Below, one piece after another: positions 5,036-5,531 of a stretch of DNA of 5,531 nt. The notes under the pieces were generated by a model that saw nothing but the letters and a program-made list of their open reading frames with translations, was not told the origin of the DNA and ran no database searches. Numbering within the stretch: position 1 is the first letter of the stretch; each line of letters opens with the position of its first letter. Both the position numbers and the translations under genes were made by a program. This DNA comes from Roseitalea sp964606055 (GTDB lineage: Bacteria > Pseudomonadota > Alphaproteobacteria > Rhizobiales > Rhizobiaceae). The DNA lies in contig CAZSFA010000180.1 in NCBI GenBank assembly GCA_964606055.1, positions 1-5,531 of the forward strand, given 5' to 3'.

Positions 5036-5331
5036 TGTCTGTCTCCTCGGTATTGGCTTGTCCGAACCTGCGCGCAGGCCTTTTGCTTGCCCCCAAGCAC
5101 CGGGCGGAAATCTCGTTGAAAATTGAGGCGAATGCGCATCGCAATTGCGGATTTTCGGTGGCCCGATTGCGGCGATTTCTCGGCATCGCAGCGCCGATGA
5201 CGGTGCGGCCGGTTGTGCCCTGCGCACCACGTCCGTGAGCCGCCGGCACGCTTTCGGTGCGCGGCTGTCTTTAATCGACAGGCAGAATGGCTATATAGGC
5301 GTTTCCTGCGATCCAAGGCCCGCCATCCCAC
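5036..5331. promoter_or_regulatory. Divergent intergenic region between OMP-C and the antiporter gene
   Basis: This 296-base gap must carry the promoters of both flanking genes. On the OMP-C side are its ribosome-binding site GAGGAGA (5048-5042), the perfect 12-bp palindrome CCTGCGCGCAGG (5067-5078) and a small hairpin TGCTTG-N4-CAAGCA (5084-5099). Further up are two adjacent palindromes, ATGCGCAT (5132-5139) and CGCAATTGCG (5140-5149), and an imperfect direct repeat starting ATTGCGG at 5144 and 5166. On the antiporter side the sequence is AT-rich near 5270-5298, with TCGACA (5275-5280) and TATATA (5292-5297), but these are only 11 bases apart, too close for a normal promoter. I could not place a convincing promoter for either gene. 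No gene is seen in the gap. Confidence 0.5.
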
Positions 5332-5531
5332 ATGCTATTTGACGTTGTTATGCTCGCCTTCGGCCTGGTGCTGTTGGTTTTCGCCGGCGATTACCTGGTC
5401 AAGGGCGCTGCCGGTCTGGCGGAAAACCTGGGCATTCCGGCGCTGATCATCGGGTTGACCATCGTGGCGTTCGGCACGTCGGCGCCGGAACTGTTTGTCG
5501 CGCTTCAATCGGCGCTGGGCGGCGTGCCGGA
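5332..5531 (+). CDS. Calcium/sodium antiporter-type membrane protein (CaCA family), 5' part
   Basis: Only the first 66 codons are present; the gene runs off the right edge. Bacterial YrbG-like members of this family are inner-membrane proteins of about 310-370 residues that exchange Ca2+ for Na+ or H+. Residues 3-19 form a first membrane helix (VVMLAFGLVLLVF). A short loop DYLVKGAAGLAENLGIP (20-36) follows, then a second helix. GLTIVAFGTSAPELFVAL (41-58) is the alpha-1 repeat, whose GTSAPE (48-53) is the conserved ion-binding signature including the key Glu53. The layout closely follows E. coli YrbG. ATG at 5332 is chosen because it precedes helix 1, although no good Shine-Dalgarno lies before it. 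ATG at 5350 is an alternative but would cut into helix 1. The ion specificity cannot be told from this fragment. Confidence 0.88.
   Translation, partial: MLFDVVMLAFGLVLLVFAGDYLVKGAAGLAENLGIPALIIGLTIVAFGTSAPELFVALQSALGGVP

Noticed and set aside
3288..5230. Longer N-termini for the OMP genes (starts at 3347, 4264 and 5230)
   Set aside because: Each internal ATG is preceded by GGAGA at proper spacing and begins a clear signal peptide. The longer versions would bury that signal.
5275..5297. TCGACA and TATATA as a promoter for the antiporter gene
   Set aside because: The boxes are only 11 bases apart, far short of the usual 16-18. A -35 at the right distance matches poorly.
1..5531. CRISPR arrays, tRNA genes, insertion-sequence ends, attachment sites
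   Set aside because: No regularly spaced repeats, cloverleaf-type sequence, transposase motif or paired terminal repeats were seen on reading both strands.

Overview
The window reads as a GC-rich alphaproteobacterial chromosome segment, most likely from the Rhizobiales (Hyphomicrobiales). The main support is a tandem set of three small outer-membrane proteins of the Omp25/Omp31 ('porin family', 8-strand beta-barrel) type, which is typical of that order. No insertion sequence, tRNA, rRNA, CRISPR array or phage gene is visible.

Layout. Positions 1-1379 (+) hold the 3' part of purM and a complete purN. The two overlap by 4 bases and encode two steps of purine synthesis. Positions 1467-2598 (+) hold two closely packed genes for exported proteins: a 149-residue, four-cysteine secreted protein of unknown function and, 4 bases later, an RNase T2-family ribonuclease that starts at a TTG and carries a lipoprotein signal peptide. 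The ribonuclease gene converges on the last gene of the next block, with only 47 bases between the two stop codons.

Positions 2646-5035 (-) hold the three paralogous outer-membrane protein genes, in transcription order OMP-C (4400-5035), OMP-B (3503-4141) and OMP-A (2646-3287). Each has its own purine-rich ribosome-binding site and its own upstream gap of about 215-300 bases. OMP-B and OMP-C each end in a near-identical intrinsic terminator exactly 26 bases after the stop codon, so they are probably separate transcription units made by duplication. OMP-A lacks this terminator. The gaps contain several dyads that could be operators or leader hairpins. A divergent gap of 296 bases then leads to the start of a calcium/sodium antiporter-type (CaCA family) membrane protein, cut off by the window end (5332-5531, +).

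How the parts fit together. purMN is housekeeping metabolism. The remainder is an envelope-oriented cluster: a membrane-anchored RNase, a secreted companion, three surface barrel proteins and a cation exchanger. Nothing here is clearly a new system. The best leads are the secreted-protein/lipoprotein-RNase pair, including a Glu-to-Gln change in the RNase active-site motif, and the separate control signals of the three barrel paralogues.
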